Below are positions 53,261 through 62,885 of a DNA stretch of 64,000 nt, piece by piece; position 1 is the stretch's first letter, and every line of letters starts with the position of its first letter. The notes under the pieces are model-generated. The model was not told where the DNA came from, did not search any database, and saw nothing but the letters and a program-made list of their open reading frames with translations. This stretch comes from Pseudomonas sp. ICMP22404. Lineage in GTDB: Bacteria; Pseudomonadota; Gammaproteobacteria; Pseudomonadales; Pseudomonadaceae. The DNA lies in assembly GCF_006227205.1 (NCBI RefSeq), contig NZ_VCNG01000003.1:310001-374000 (forward strand), in the 5' to 3' direction. Made by a program: the position numbers and the translations under genes.

Positions 53261-53794
53261 ATGCTCCGTTTACTGACGGTCGTCCTGCTGGCCCTGTCGT
53301 TGAATGTCGCGCTGGCCGACACGGCGCTGTTTTCCCCCCAGGGCTATCGCATCGACCGGTATCGCAGCCCCACCCCCGACGCAGTGGAAGGCGCCCGGAC
53401 GGTCGATACCCCGGCGTTGCAGCAATTGCTCGAACAGACCCCCACCCCGGTGTTGATCGACGTCTACCGTCGGCCCTGGGTCCAGGGACGCTTCATCGAC
53501 AACGAGCCCCACACCAATCTCCCCGGCAGTCTCTGGCTGGCCAATACCGGCGACGGCGAGCTCGACCCGACCTGGCAGGATTACTTCGCTCACCACCTGC
53601 GCCAGGCCACCGCCGGGCGTGCGGATCAACCGTTGGTCTTTTATTGCCGCTCCGATTGCTGGCTGAGCTGGAACGCGGTAAAACGCGCCGCAGCCATGGG
53701 CTATAAGCATTTGTATTGGTATCGCGACGGCGTCGATGCATGGGAGGCTGCCCACCTGCCCCTGCAAGCGGCGCAGCCTGAACCCTTTCCCTGA
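53261..53794 (+). CDS. PQQ catabolism-associated rhodanese-like protein with CxxxCW motif
   Basis: 177 residues, signal peptide ending ALADTA. A rhodanese-like fold with FYCRSDCWLSWNAVKRAAAM, which has two Cys in the active loop followed by Trp, the family hallmark in PQQ-alcohol loci. It is periplasmic, so it could handle a disulfide or carry a persulfide, perhaps with the SoxYZ-like carrier; this is inference. AACAATAA at 53242-53249 beside AAGGA marks a Crc/Hfq target. pedR1 follows 54 bp later on the same strand. Confidence 0.85.
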   Translation: MLRLLTVVLLALSLNVALADTALFSPQGYRIDRYRSPTPDAVEGARTVDTPALQQLLEQTPTPVLIDVYRRPWVQGRFIDNEPHTNLPGSLWLANTGDGELDPTWQDYFAHHLRQATAGRADQPLVFYCRSDCWLSWNAVKRAAAMGYKHLYWYRDGVDAWEAAHLPLQAAQPEPFP

Positions 53795-53848
53795 TCTTGA
53801 ACGTGCGTGCAACTGCTCCAACCCAACACAATAATGAGGTGAATGGCC

Positions 53849-54514
53849 ATGTATAAAATCCTGATAGCCGACGATCACCCACTGTTTCGCGAAGCCATCC
53901 ATAACGTCATCAGCGACGGTTTTCCGGGCAGCGAGGTCATGGAAACCGCCGACCTGGACAGCGCCCTGGCCCTGACCGCCGAGCACGACGACCTGGACCT
54001 GATCCTGCTGGACCTGAACATGCCCGGCATGCACGGCCTCAATGGCCTGATCAACCTGCGCAACGAGGCCCCGACCATTCCCGTGGTGATCGTCTCCGCC
54101 GAACAGGACAAACAGATTGTCCTGCAGGCCATTACCTACGGCGCGGTGGGGTTCATCACCAAATCCTCGCCGCGCTCGCAGATGACCGACGCCATCGAGC
54201 AGATCCTCAACGGTAACGTGTACCTGCCACCGGACATCATCCGTACCCAGAAGAACCCGGTCGGCCGGCGCCTGAACGAAACCCCGGCCTTCCCGCCCGA
54301 ACTGCTCCAGGCCCTGACCCGCAAGCAACTGCTGGTGCTCGAGCGTATGACCAAGGGCGAATCGAACAAACAGATCGCCTACACCCTCGACATCGCCGAA
54401 ACCACGGTCAAGGCCCACGTCTCGGCGATTCTGCGCAAACTCAATGTGCACAACCGGGTGCAGGCGATTCTCAGTGCGGGGGATATTGATTTCGGGGCGT
54501 ATCTGCGGCGTTGA
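53849..54514 (+). CDS. pedR1: LuxR/NarL-type response regulator PedR1/ExaE (AgmR)
   Basis: 221 residues from [17 protein letters not shown]; an in-frame ATG lies two codons earlier but only 3 nt from the ribosome site. Receiver with [16 protein letters not shown] and [10 protein letters not shown]. The LuxR domain is [20 protein letters not shown] followed by [18 protein letters not shown]. It corresponds to AgmR/ExaE, the activator of quinoprotein alcohol dehydrogenase genes. Convergent with the PAS kinase that is its probable partner. With PedR2, it is a candidate to bind the 14-bp elements. Confidence 0.9.
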   Translation: MYKILIADDHPLFREAIHNVISDGFPGSEVMETADLDSALALTAEHDDLDLILLDLNMPGMHGLNGLINLRNEAPTIPVVIVSAEQDKQIVLQAITYGAVGFITKSSPRSQMTDAIEQILNGNVYLPPDIIRTQKNPVGRRLNETPAFPPELLQALTRKQLLVLERMTKGESNKQIAYTLDIAETTVKAHVSAILRKLNVHNRVQAILSAGDIDFGAYLRR

Positions 54515-54542
54515 TGTTCTGCGCCCTTGCGGGGAAAAACTT

Positions 54543-54628
54543 TGTGGGAGCAAGGCTTGCCCGTGATGAAGGCCGGTGTTCTTTCTGACACTCCAGCGCC
54601 TGCATCGCGAGCAAGCTTTGCTCCCACA
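54543..54628. repeat. REP pair (GTGGGAGC family)
   Basis: A complete inverted pair between the convergent pedR1 and pedS1 genes; it may end both transcripts. Confidence 0.88.
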
Positions 54629-54655
54629 GTTGCTTTGCCACAAAAAGTGTTCGGC

Positions 54656-57298
54656 TCAGGGACGGTTGGATTGGGCCAGCAAATGACTCATCGCAATCTT
54701 CAGCTTCATCGGCCGCACCGGCTTGTGCATCAGGGTGTGCCCACGCTCGCGGATCTGTTGCTTGAGTTCGTTGCTGTAGTTGGCGGTGATCAGCATCGCC
54801 GGGATCGCTGAACTGCGGCTGGCGTTGATCCGGGCCACGGCGTCGACGCCGTTCTGGTCGTTGTCCAGATGATAGTCGGCGATCAACAGGTCCACCTCGG
54901 CGTGGTCGCTGCCCACCTGACGCGCCAGGTCCTGCTCCGACAGCGCGGTGATGACCCGACAGCCCCAGCCTTCCAGCAACGTGCGCATGCCTGCACAGAT
55001 CGCCGCGTCGTTATCCAGCACCCAGATCCGCGCCCCGCGCAAGCGCTCGAGCATCGGCTCGCTCATGTCCACGCACGGCACCGGCTTGGGCGCGGAGGCG
55101 CTCAACGGCACGTCGATGGCGAACATCGACCCCTTGCCCGGCCACGACCGTACATGAATCCGGTGACCGAGGATCCCGGCGATCTTCTCGACAATCGCCA
55201 GGCCCAGGCCCAACCCACGGTCCTGGTCCGGACGCTGTACATCGCCGCGCTTGAACTCCTGGAAAATTTCTTCAAGGCGCTCCTCGGCAATACCGATGCC
55301 GGAGTCCCAGACCTGGATCGACACCCGCTCACCGTGGCGTCGGCACCCCAGCACCACGCGGCCGCTGGGGGTGTAGCGAATGGCATTGCTCAGCAGGTTG
55401 CGCAGGATCCGGGCGAGTAATTGCATGTCACTGCGCACCAGCACCGAACACGGCACGAAGCGCAGCGCCAACCCCTCGCTGCGGGCGACCTGGGCGTACT
55501 CGGCGGCGAGGTTGTCGAGCAGTTCGCTGAGGGCGAACGGCGCAATGTCCGCCTTGATCACCCCGGCATCGAGCTTGGAGATGTCCACCAGGGTACCCAG
55601 CAGGTTCTCCACGTCCTGCAAGGAATTGCTGACGTTGCGCACCAGATGCGCATTCGCCACCGGCTCACGCCGTTCGAGCAAGGCGCTGGTGAACAGTCGC
55701 GCGGCGTTGAGCGGTTGCAGCAGATCGTGGCTGACTGCTGCCAGGAACTTGGTCTTCGACAGGTTGGCCTGCTCGGCCTCGCGCTTGGCTTCGCGCAGGC
55801 GCAGTTCCACGCGGCTGCGCTCATCGATCTCGCGCAGCAACTGTTCGTTGAGCGTCGTCAATTCAGCCGTGCGCTCCTGGACCCGCTGTTCCAGGTTCTG
55901 GTAGGCCTGGTGCAGCGCCTCGGCGGTGCGGCGCCGTTCGGTGATGTCCCGGATCAGCACGAAAATCCCCACCACCTCGCCATTGGCCAGGCGGTTCGGC
56001 ACGTAGGAACGCAACATGTAGCGTTCCTGGTTGTTGATGTTGGTTTCGGCGAATTCGAACGTCACGCTCTCCCCGGCGAGCGCCCGGGCCACGTAGGCTT
56101 CCAGGCGCTGGTAATGCTGCTCGCTGTGGGCTTCGCGCAGGCTCTGGCCGAGCATCACGCCACGGGGCCAGCAATACCACTGTTCGTAGACCTTGTTGGT
56201 GAATTCATAGACCAGGTCGGCATTGACGTAGGCGATCAGCGCCGGCACATGGTCGGTGATCAGGCGGATCCAGCGCTCGCTTTCGCTCAACGCCTCGGCA
56301 TGCTGGTAGCGCTCGGTAATGTCGGTGAAAGTGTTGACGTAGCCACCGGTGGGCAGCGGATGGGTGCGGATTTCCAGGACCCGGCCATCGGAGAGGCGCT
56401 GCTCGCGCTCATGAATCAATCGACCATTGCTGTCGCGGCTGGCCGGGGTCAACAGTTGCAGTTCGCTGTCGGCAATCACTTCGTTGAACGGCCGGTGTGC
56501 CGCCACCGGGGCCAGGCCGCTGAGTTCCAGGAAGCGCCGGTTCCACAACTCCAGCACGCCCTGGGCATTGACCATCGCCACGCCCTGGGAGAGGTTGTCC
56601 ACCGCACGCTGCAACAGGTGGGATTTCTGCGCGATGGCCTGCTCGCGGCGCACGGTTTCACTGAGTTTCACGTCGGTGATGTCGGTGAACAGGATCACCC
56701 GGCCACCCTCCTGGGTCGGCCGCTCGCTGACCTGCAACCAGCGGCCGTTCTGCAGCCGGTACAGCACATGTTCATCGTCCTGGCCGCGGTTTTCTTCGCT
56801 GAACAAGCCGTTGGCGGTCATCAGGCGCTTGACCTCGCCCAGGCGCATCCCGGCCATGATACGCACCCGACTGTGGGCCCAGAACGCCTTGAAGCGGCTG
56901 TTGAACAGGACGATGCGCTGTTGTGCGTCGAACAGCACGAACGCATCGGAAATACTCTCGATGGCATCGATCAGGTGCCGATGGGCCGTTTCCGCCCGCA
57001 ACCGCGCCTCACCGAGCAGATGATTGCCGGCCTTGAGCTCGGCCATGGCCTGGTTCAGCGCATCGGTGCGCTCGCGCACCTGCTCGGCCAGCACCACTGA
57101 ATGCTGGAACGCCGCATACGGGTCACTGCCCCGGGTCACGCCGGATTCCACCCGCTCGATCAGCGCGGCGTTGATACGCTGCAACTTGTGGTTTTCGTGT
57201 TGCAGTCCGGCAATCTGCGCCTGCAGATCAGCGATGACCGGGGACGCGATGTCGGGCAATGGCAACTCCGGTAAAGGTCTGGTTGATGTGCATGCCAT
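54656..57298 (-). CDS. pedS1: Large PAS hybrid histidine kinase (PedS1/ExaD/EraS-related)
   Basis: 880 residues with no membrane helix. N-terminal coiled coil (IADLQAQIAGLQHENHKLQR), three PAS units (~120-230, 245-345, 355-470), a second coiled coil, HisKA with SHDLLQPLNAARLFTSALLE, HATPase (NLLSNAIRYTPSGRVVLGCR, DRGLGLGLAIVEKIAG), and a C-terminal receiver with LLIADYHLDNDQNGVDA. Its kinase core closely resembles that of ErcS. The gene starts 71 bp inside the FIST gene, with GGAG 9 nt before ATG. The FIST protein probably supplies the sensory input. Confidence 0.85.
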   Translation of the reverse strand: MACTSTRPLPELPLPDIASPVIADLQAQIAGLQHENHKLQRINAALIERVESGVTRGSDPYAAFQHSVVLAEQVRERTDALNQAMAELKAGNHLLGEARLRAETAHRHLIDAIESISDAFVLFDAQQRIVLFNSRFKAFWAHSRVRIMAGMRLGEVKRLMTANGLFSEENRGQDDEHVLYRLQNGRWLQVSERPTQEGGRVILFTDITDVKLSETVRREQAIAQKSHLLQRAVDNLSQGVAMVNAQGVLELWNRRFLELSGLAPVAAHRPFNEVIADSELQLLTPASRDSNGRLIHEREQRLSDGRVLEIRTHPLPTGGYVNTFTDITERYQHAEALSESERWIRLITDHVPALIAYVNADLVYEFTNKVYEQWYCWPRGVMLGQSLREAHSEQHYQRLEAYVARALAGESVTFEFAETNINNQERYMLRSYVPNRLANGEVVGIFVLIRDITERRRTAEALHQAYQNLEQRVQERTAELTTLNEQLLREIDERSRVELRLREAKREAEQANLSKTKFLAAVSHDLLQPLNAARLFTSALLERREPVANAHLVRNVSNSLQDVENLLGTLVDISKLDAGVIKADIAPFALSELLDNLAAEYAQVARSEGLALRFVPCSVLVRSDMQLLARILRNLLSNAIRYTPSGRVVLGCRRHGERVSIQVWDSGIGIAEERLEEIFQEFKRGDVQRPDQDRGLGLGLAIVEKIAGILGHRIHVRSWPGKGSMFAIDVPLSASAPKPVPCVDMSEPMLERLRGARIWVLDNDAAICAGMRTLLEGWGCRVITALSEQDLARQVGSDHAEVDLLIADYHLDNDQNGVDAVARINASRSSAIPAMLITANYSNELKQQIRERGHTLMHKPVRPMKLKIAMSHLLAQSNRP

Positions 57299-58391
57299 TG
57301 AACTGTTCTCCGTAGGTGTTGAAACCCATCACCCGTTGTTTGCGCAGGAACTGGCCGATCTGCTCCAGGCCGCCGCGATCTTCCAGCTCCAGGCGCCTGA
57401 GGAAGCAGTCGCAGCCGATGGTCAGCAACAGATCGCCGAGCCGCGCCTGCAAGCCGTCAAAGAGGTTTTCCAGATTGTTCAGCAAGGGGCCCGGAGTCAT
57501 GGCCGTGAGGACGATGCCGTTCTCCACCGCGCAGTAAAAACTCAGGCTCATGTCCGAGTGCACCTGTTGGACGGCCCGCACGTAATACTGGTCGTTGATG
57601 CGTACCGCCAGCGGATGGGCGGCAAACACCCGGTAGTCGAGGGCGCTCACTGGCACGCCGATATGCCGGGCGTATTCCTCCGCGGCGGGTTCGGCGTTGA
57701 GTTCGTAGACCCGGCGCGAAGCGCTGTCGGCACCGGTCACCACCAGTTTTTCTTCCCGGGGCAGAATGTGGTGGGTGGTGAAGACCTCGAATTCCAGCCA
57801 GGTATTGATCAACACCACCACGGCCGCGCCGCTGTGGAACTGGCCCTCGAAGTACACATGGGTGTGGGTCAGGTAATTGTCGTCACCGGCCGAGCCACCA
57901 AAATGCGGGATGTCTCCCAGGGCAGCGCTCAGCGCCGCCAACACCATCTCTTCGCGGCTGGAGAGGCCGTCGAGCAGGGTCAGTGCGAAACTGTGACCCT
58001 TGATCGGGGCCAGAGCATTGCTGCGGCAGCCGCTCGCCAGTCGCTCGACCATCTGCTGGGCGTCGATCAGGCTGAAGTCGCCCATTTCACCGATCAGCTC
58101 GGCAGCAATGGAAAAATGCCGGTGATCGAACCCCACCGCCGTCACGCAGTTGCGGCCATAACCCTGGGCGGTGATTTCCCCTGCACTGGTGCAACCCACC
58201 AGGCGAATCCCGCCGAAGCTCTGCGACAATGCCTGGCCGAGGGCCGGCAGATCGTATTCGGCGGAACAGAAAAACAGCACGAAGCCCAGGTACGGATGCA
58301 GCAACTGCCGCGCCAGTTCCTGGGCCACTTGCTCGACATCCGTTGCCTGGGACATCGCGCTTACCACGCCTTCGCTCTGGGCCTGCTGCAT
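57228..58391 (-). CDS. FIST-domain sensory protein
   Basis: 387 residues from MQQAQSEGVV; GGAGG stands 5 nt before the ATG. The FIST N domain (LGFVLFFCSAEYDLPALGQA, IRLVGCTSAGEITAQGYG) is followed by a FIST C domain (LGDLLLTIGCDCFLRRLELE, QFLRKQRVMGFNTYGEQFNG). FIST proteins are proposed small-ligand sensors attached to signalling systems. The 71-bp overlap with the kinase gene implies coupled, near-equal synthesis. Two copies of the ped-locus 14-bp element lie 56 and 78 bp before its start. Confidence 0.88.
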   Translation of the reverse strand: MQQAQSEGVVSAMSQATDVEQVAQELARQLLHPYLGFVLFFCSAEYDLPALGQALSQSFGGIRLVGCTSAGEITAQGYGRNCVTAVGFDHRHFSIAAELIGEMGDFSLIDAQQMVERLASGCRSNALAPIKGHSFALTLLDGLSSREEMVLAALSAALGDIPHFGGSAGDDNYLTHTHVYFEGQFHSGAAVVVLINTWLEFEVFTTHHILPREEKLVVTGADSASRRVYELNAEPAAEEYARHIGVPVSALDYRVFAAHPLAVRINDQYYVRAVQQVHSDMSLSFYCAVENGIVLTAMTPGPLLNNLENLFDGLQARLGDLLLTIGCDCFLRRLELEDRGGLEQIGQFLRKQRVMGFNTYGEQFNGMHINQTFTGVAIARHRVPGHR

Positions 58392-58446
58392 CTTCGCCTC
58401 CGTGACAGGAGCCTTGAGTGTACGAAGCGGCGCCGGGCCCACGAAT

Positions 58447-58482
58447 GCTACTTGGGTAGCGGGTGTGCGCTTCCATGGGATG
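58447..58482. promoter_or_regulatory. Ped-locus 14-bp element, two copies, upstream of the FIST gene
   Basis: GCTACTTGGGTAGC (58447-58460) has five-base arms that are perfect inverted repeats; GCTTCCATGGGATG (58469-58482) is a weaker copy exactly 22 bp on. They lie 56 and 78 bp before the FIST start. Confidence 0.55.
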
Positions 58483-58557
58483 AGAACGGTGGCGGCCCGG
58501 GCCGCGATGCGCACGGCTGGGGCCACCACAAAAAACGCTGACCTAAGCTGGAACACC

Positions 58558-58702
58558 TTTGTGGCGAGGGGATTCAGCGAAACGTCGCACCGCCCCGCTG
58601 GGTCGCGGAGCGGCCTCAGAAAACAGTTCAGTCGACACAAAGCTGGGTGACTGAAAAAGGGGCCGCTTCGCAGCCCAGCGGGGATGAATCCCCTCGCCAC
58701 AA
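58558..58702. repeat. Inverted repeat of the GTGGCGAGGGGAT family
   Basis: The left arm is TTGTGGCGAGGGGATTCAGC, the right arm ATCCCCTCGCCACAAG, with inner GGTCGCGGAGCGGCC and GGCCGCTTCGCAGCCC. Same family as 1450 and 60083. Confidence 0.8.
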
Positions 58703-58714
58703 GGGATTCACTTC

Positions 58715-59899
58715 TTACCAGGTCAACACAGCCCCCACCGCAAACGTATCGGTGTCTTCATTTTGGGCGCTGGTGTCGTGGCCGTTGATTTCGAACTGGT
58801 TGTACTCGGCCACGAGCTTGAGGTTGTCGTTGATGTCATGGAACAGCGCAATGCCGCGGGTTTCGTAGTCGGCGCCGCTGCCCACCACGCCGTTGCCATC
58901 GTCATCGGTCTTGCCGTAGGACAGCGCCAGGCGGTTCTTGCCCAGCTTGTAGGAGCCTTGCAGCAGATAGCCCTTGCTGTCGACGTTGCGCAACGTCGCT
59001 TCGCCAGCGTTGTTGGTGAAGAACGGGTTGATGCCCTTGGCGGTGAACCCGGAGCCGGTGAGCGACAGGCCGCCCATCTTCGCCTGCACGCCATAACCCA
59101 GACCTTTGGAGGTCACCGATTCGACGGTGGAGTCGGTGTTGTCAGAGGTCTGGTAGCTGCCGTTGAGCCAGCTGTAGATTTTTGCGCCGCCGAGGTCGAA
59201 CTGGTAAGTGATCTCGCTCTCGGTGCGCGGGTTTTCCTGGTAGGCCTTGCCGGTGGCGCTGTTGTCGTTGGTGTCCACCGGGTCCATGATCCCCACCGCC
59301 ACCCGCAGCCCGTCCATGACCGGGGTGCGATAGGTGATCTGCGAGGTCGGGAACGGATAGGGGTAGCCGCTGCCAATGTTGCCGAACGACACGCCACCGC
59401 CGTCCACCAGTCCCAGGGTGTCGCTGACCTGACCGTAGCCGGCGAGCAATTCGTCGAGCAGGATGTTGGAGCGGGCGAACAGGCCGAAGTCCTTGCCGAT
59501 CAACACCTCGCCCCACTCCGGGTTGGCGACGGTGCCGTAGAACTGGCGCACGTCGATGGCAGTGTCGGTGCCGTTGGTTTCGCTGTCGTTGATGGTCACC
59601 CAGAACGAGGTGCGAGCGCCGAGCTTGAGGTCATCGACCTGCTTGCTCATGTTGAAGCCCAGGTAGTTTGGCAGGAAACCCATCTTGACCCGCGCCTGGC
59701 GCCGGTCGTATTGGTCCCCTGCCCGGTCCACGTCGCTGTTGACGTAGAAGGCGTTGATGTAGCCGTCGGTGGAAAAGGTGGTCTGGTCCTTGTCGTACAG
59801 CATGATTTCAGCCTGGGCCCAAGGCGTCAGGCCGAGGGTCGAGAGGCTGGCGATGACCACAGGCATAAAACGGCGACGGGTATTCTTATTGTTGTGCAT
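58715..59899 (-). CDS. General porin (Gram-negative porin, Porin_4 type)
   Basis: 394 residues from MHNNKNTRRRF. Signal peptide ends at PWAQAE; the mature barrel starts IMLYDKDQTTFSTDGYINAF, with repeated amphipathic strands and a C-terminal aromatic (VGAVLTW). A trimeric outer-membrane porin of the type found beside the alcohol locus in P. putida; probably a route for alcohols or acids. Codons 3-6 contain AACAATAAGAA, a Crc/Hfq target placed inside the coding start. Two to three 14-bp ped-locus elements lie 68-167 bp upstream. Confidence 0.85.
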   Translation of the reverse strand: MHNNKNTRRRFMPVVIASLSTLGLTPWAQAEIMLYDKDQTTFSTDGYINAFYVNSDVDRAGDQYDRRQARVKMGFLPNYLGFNMSKQVDDLKLGARTSFWVTINDSETNGTDTAIDVRQFYGTVANPEWGEVLIGKDFGLFARSNILLDELLAGYGQVSDTLGLVDGGGVSFGNIGSGYPYPFPTSQITYRTPVMDGLRVAVGIMDPVDTNDNSATGKAYQENPRTESEITYQFDLGGAKIYSWLNGSYQTSDNTDSTVESVTSKGLGYGVQAKMGGLSLTGSGFTAKGINPFFTNNAGEATLRNVDSKGYLLQGSYKLGKNRLALSYGKTDDDGNGVVGSGADYETRGIALFHDINDNLKLVAEYNQFEINGHDTSAQNEDTDTFAVGAVLTW

Positions 59900-59966
59900 G
59901 GCGCGCTCCGCAACAGGGGACGGGATGTCGGAGGCGATTATCGAAAGGCTGCGGGCCCCGCCATAC

Positions 59967-60002
59967 GCTGCCTTGGAGGCAATTGGCGGGTGCTTTGGAA
60001 GC
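59967..60002. promoter_or_regulatory. Ped-locus 14-bp element, two copies, upstream of the porin
   Basis: GCTGCCTTGGAGGC (59967-59980) and GGTGCTTTGGAAGC (59989-60002), 22 bp apart, 68 and 90 bp before the porin ATG. A possible third, GGTACTTTGGGTGT, stands at 60053-60066. Confidence 0.55.
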
Positions 60003-60082
60003 GCCGGCCCGGCGCGGCAGTTTGGGTGTACGACTGCACTGCCGGCGGACGCGGTACTTTGGGTGTGGGCTGGCACATCTAC

Positions 60083-60114
60083 TTGTGGCGAGGGGATTTA
60101 TCCCCTCGCCACAA
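60083..60114. repeat. Short perfect palindrome of the GTGGCGAGGGGAT family
   Basis: TTGTGGCGAGGGGAT followed directly by its complement around a 2-base centre; a minimal form of the elements at 1450 and 58558. It lies just past the glucarate dehydratase stop and could act as its 3' hairpin. Confidence 0.85.
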
Positions 60115-60132
60115 AGGCCTCCTTGCTTCAGT

Positions 60133-61407
60133 TCAGAACCTCGGCTTGACGGTCTTCCAGTCCGGTCGGTAGCGCTGCATCTGCCGCACATCGTCGCGCT
60201 GGCGAATGCCGCAGCGCAGGAACTGTTCATGCAACATGCCCAGTTGGTCCCGGTCCAGCTCCAGCCCGAGTCCCGGTGCCCGGGTGATTTTCACGCAGCC
60301 ATCGACAATCGGCAGCTTGCCCCCCTTGATCACCTCCTCATCCGGCTCTTGCCATGGGTAATGGGTGTCGCAGGCATAGTCCAGGTTCGGCACCGCGGCG
60401 GCCACGTGGGCCATGGCCATGAGGCTGATGCCCAGGTGCGAGTTCGAATGCATCGACACGCCGAGGCCAAAGGTGTCGCACATTTTCGCCAGCGCCTGGG
60501 TGTCCCGCAGGCCACCCCAGTAATGATGGTCGGCCAACACGATCTGCACGCTGTTCAGCGCTACGCTGCGGCGAAACTCGTCGAAATCGGTGACCACCAT
60601 GTTGGTCGCCAACGGCAGGCCGGTGCGCTTGTGCAGCTCGGACATGCCGGCCAGCCCCGGCGTCGGGTCTTCGTAATACTGCAGGTCATCGCCCAGCAGC
60701 TCGGCCATGCGAATGGAGGTTTCCAGCGACCAGTTGGCATTCGGGTCGATGCGCAACGGGTAGCCGGGAAACGCCTGTTTCAGCGCCTTGATGCACGCCA
60801 CTTCATGCTCCGGCTCCAGTGCGCCAGCCTTGAGCTTGATGCTCTTGAAACCGTAGTCGGTGATCATGCGCCGGGCCTGGGCGACGATCTGCTGTTCAGT
60901 CAGCGCCTCGCCCCAGCTGTCCGGCGGATATGGAGAATCGATGTGCTCGGCGTACTTGAAAAACAGGTACGCACTGAACGGTATTTCCTCGCGAATCGCG
61001 CCGCCCAGCAGATCCACCAACGGCACGTTCAGGTAATGGGCCTGAAGGTCCAGGCAAGCCACTTCAAATGCCGAGTAGGCGTTGCTCACGGCCTTGCTCG
61101 CATGGGAGCCCGGCGCCAGTTCGGCGCCGGCGACACTGGCGGGCCGTTGCGCGGCGACGGTGGCCTGGACGATGGCCCGCAACTGGTTGAGGTTGAACGG
61201 GTCCAGGCCGATCAACTGGTCCTGCAGTTGCTGCTGGATCGCCAGGGCCGGGGCATCGCCGTAGCTCTCGCCCAAACCGATGTAGCCGTTGTCACTCTCG
61301 ATCTCGATGATCGAGCGCAGCGCAAATGGCTCATGGATGCCGCTGGCGTTGAGCAATGGTGGATCGCGAAAGGCAATGGGGGTGACGGTGACGCGTTTGA
61401 TCTTCAT
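60133..61407 (-). CDS. gudD: Glucarate dehydratase-family enolase-superfamily enzyme
   Basis: 424 residues. The general-base KxK is in FKSIKLKAG, the metal ligands in LRIDPNANWS and YYEDPTPG, then LADHHYWGG and the His of SMHSNSHLGISLMAMAHVAA that pairs with Asp. This KxK plus His/Asp layout is the glucarate dehydratase subgroup. It would convert D-glucarate (or a related acid sugar) to 5-keto-4-deoxyglucarate. The start overlaps the MFS gene's stop by 4 bp, so the two are translationally coupled. Substrate within the family is not certain. Confidence 0.85.
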   Translation of the reverse strand: MKIKRVTVTPIAFRDPPLLNASGIHEPFALRSIIEIESDNGYIGLGESYGDAPALAIQQQLQDQLIGLDPFNLNQLRAIVQATVAAQRPASVAGAELAPGSHASKAVSNAYSAFEVACLDLQAHYLNVPLVDLLGGAIREEIPFSAYLFFKYAEHIDSPYPPDSWGEALTEQQIVAQARRMITDYGFKSIKLKAGALEPEHEVACIKALKQAFPGYPLRIDPNANWSLETSIRMAELLGDDLQYYEDPTPGLAGMSELHKRTGLPLATNMVVTDFDEFRRSVALNSVQIVLADHHYWGGLRDTQALAKMCDTFGLGVSMHSNSHLGISLMAMAHVAAAVPNLDYACDTHYPWQEPDEEVIKGGKLPIVDGCVKITRAPGLGLELDRDQLGMLHEQFLRCGIRQRDDVRQMQRYRPDWKTVKPRF

Positions 61408-62801
61408 ACAGCGGCTCCCGATGGGCCAGGGTTCAAGGCTCGGTGGTTTTCCTGCGGACGGGCCTGCGCGGGGGTTTCGCGCTTGCCGGACAATGAGCTG
61501 GGCGTGTCACGCCCCGGCGAAGTGCGGGCGAAAAAGATCACCACGGCGGCGATCAGTGAGGTAATCGCTAGGCCGTACAGGCCGCCCTCGATGGAGCCGG
61601 TGGTCTGCTCCAGGAAGCCGAATGCCGTCGGTGCAACGAAGCCGCCGAGGTTGCCGATGGAGTTGATCAAGGCAATCACCGCCGCCGCAATGCGGGCGTC
61701 CAGGTAACCCTGGGGAATCGGCCAGAACAACGCCGACGCCGCCTTGAAACCAATGGCCGCGAAACAGATGGCGACGAAGGCGAAGATTGGCCCGCCGGTG
61801 GTGGACATGAACATGCCGAACGCCGCGATCACCAGGGTCGCCGCGACCCACGCCTGCTGGAATTTCCATTTGCCGGCCAGGGCTGCAAAGCCGTACATCG
61901 CCACGATGGAAATGATCCACGGGATGGAGTTGAGCAAACCGACCTGGAAATCCCCCAGGCTACCCATTTTCCTGATCATGCTCGGCAGCCAGAACGTGGC
62001 GCCATAGATCGTCAGGGCGATAGAGAAATAGATGAAACAGAACAGCGCGATCTGCCGGTCGGCGAGCAGCTTGAACATCGATGGCTTGACCACCTGCGCG
62101 GCTTCCCGGGCCCGCTGTTCTTCGGCAATCGTCGCGGTCAACACGGCTTTCTCTTCGGCGGTCAACCATTTGGCCTGGTTGGGGTGCGATTGCAGCCAGA
62201 ACCAGACAAACCCGCACAGCACGATAGAGGCAAAACCTTCGATCAGGAACATCCACTGCCAGCCATGCAGGCCCATGCCGCTGACATTCAACAGCGCACC
62301 TGACACCGGCCCGGAAATCACCGAAGCGATGGCCGAACCGCTGAGGAAGATCGCCATCGCCTTGCCGCGCTCGTTGGCCGGCAACCATTGAGTGAAGTAG
62401 TAGATGATGCCGGGAAAGAACCCCGCCTCCGCTGCGCCGAGAATGAAGCGCAGCACGTAGAAACTGGTTTCGCCGCGCACGAAGGCCATGGCCATCGCCG
62501 CCGCGCCCCAGGTGAACATGATCCGCGTCAGCCAGGCCCGGGCGCCGTAGCGTTGCAGGAGCATGTTGGACGGTACTTCGAACAGCGCGTAGCCAACGAA
62601 GAACAGCCCGGCGCCAAGGCCATAGGCGGCGGCACCAATACCCAGGTCGGTTTCCAGGTGGCTGCGTACGAAACCGATGTTGACCCGGTCGATGTAGTTG
62701 ACGATGAACATCACCACCACCAGGGGCAGTACATGACGTTTGACCTTGGCCGCGGCGCGCGCCAGGGTACTGTCATCGGTGGAGTCCGGTACGTTGTTCA
62801 A
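61404..62801 (-). CDS. MFS transporter, anion:cation symporter family (GudP-like)
   Basis: 465 residues, 12 membrane helices. FIVNYIDRVNIGFVRSHLET near the first helix and GAAEAGFFPGIIYYFTQWLP in helix 4 are signatures of the hexuronate/glucarate (ACS) group. It probably brings in the acid sugar used by the downstream dehydratase, with which it overlaps by ATGA. It is divergent from a LysR regulator (108-bp gap). GGGAGG precedes the start. Confidence 0.88.
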   Translation of the reverse strand: MNNVPDSTDDSTLARAAAKVKRHVLPLVVVMFIVNYIDRVNIGFVRSHLETDLGIGAAAYGLGAGLFFVGYALFEVPSNMLLQRYGARAWLTRIMFTWGAAAMAMAFVRGETSFYVLRFILGAAEAGFFPGIIYYFTQWLPANERGKAMAIFLSGSAIASVISGPVSGALLNVSGMGLHGWQWMFLIEGFASIVLCGFVWFWLQSHPNQAKWLTAEEKAVLTATIAEEQRAREAAQVVKPSMFKLLADRQIALFCFIYFSIALTIYGATFWLPSMIRKMGSLGDFQVGLLNSIPWIISIVAMYGFAALAGKWKFQQAWVAATLVIAAFGMFMSTTGGPIFAFVAICFAAIGFKAASALFWPIPQGYLDARIAAAVIALINSIGNLGGFVAPTAFGFLEQTTGSIEGGLYGLAITSLIAAVVIFFARTSPGRDTPSSLSGKRETPAQARPQENHRALNPGPSGAAV

Positions 62802-62885
62802 GGGGAGCCTCCCAATCGTTGTTTTTGTGGGGAACGGCTCGATGATGGACGGCGTGTATTGTTCCCGTCTAATCTAACTTGGCAC

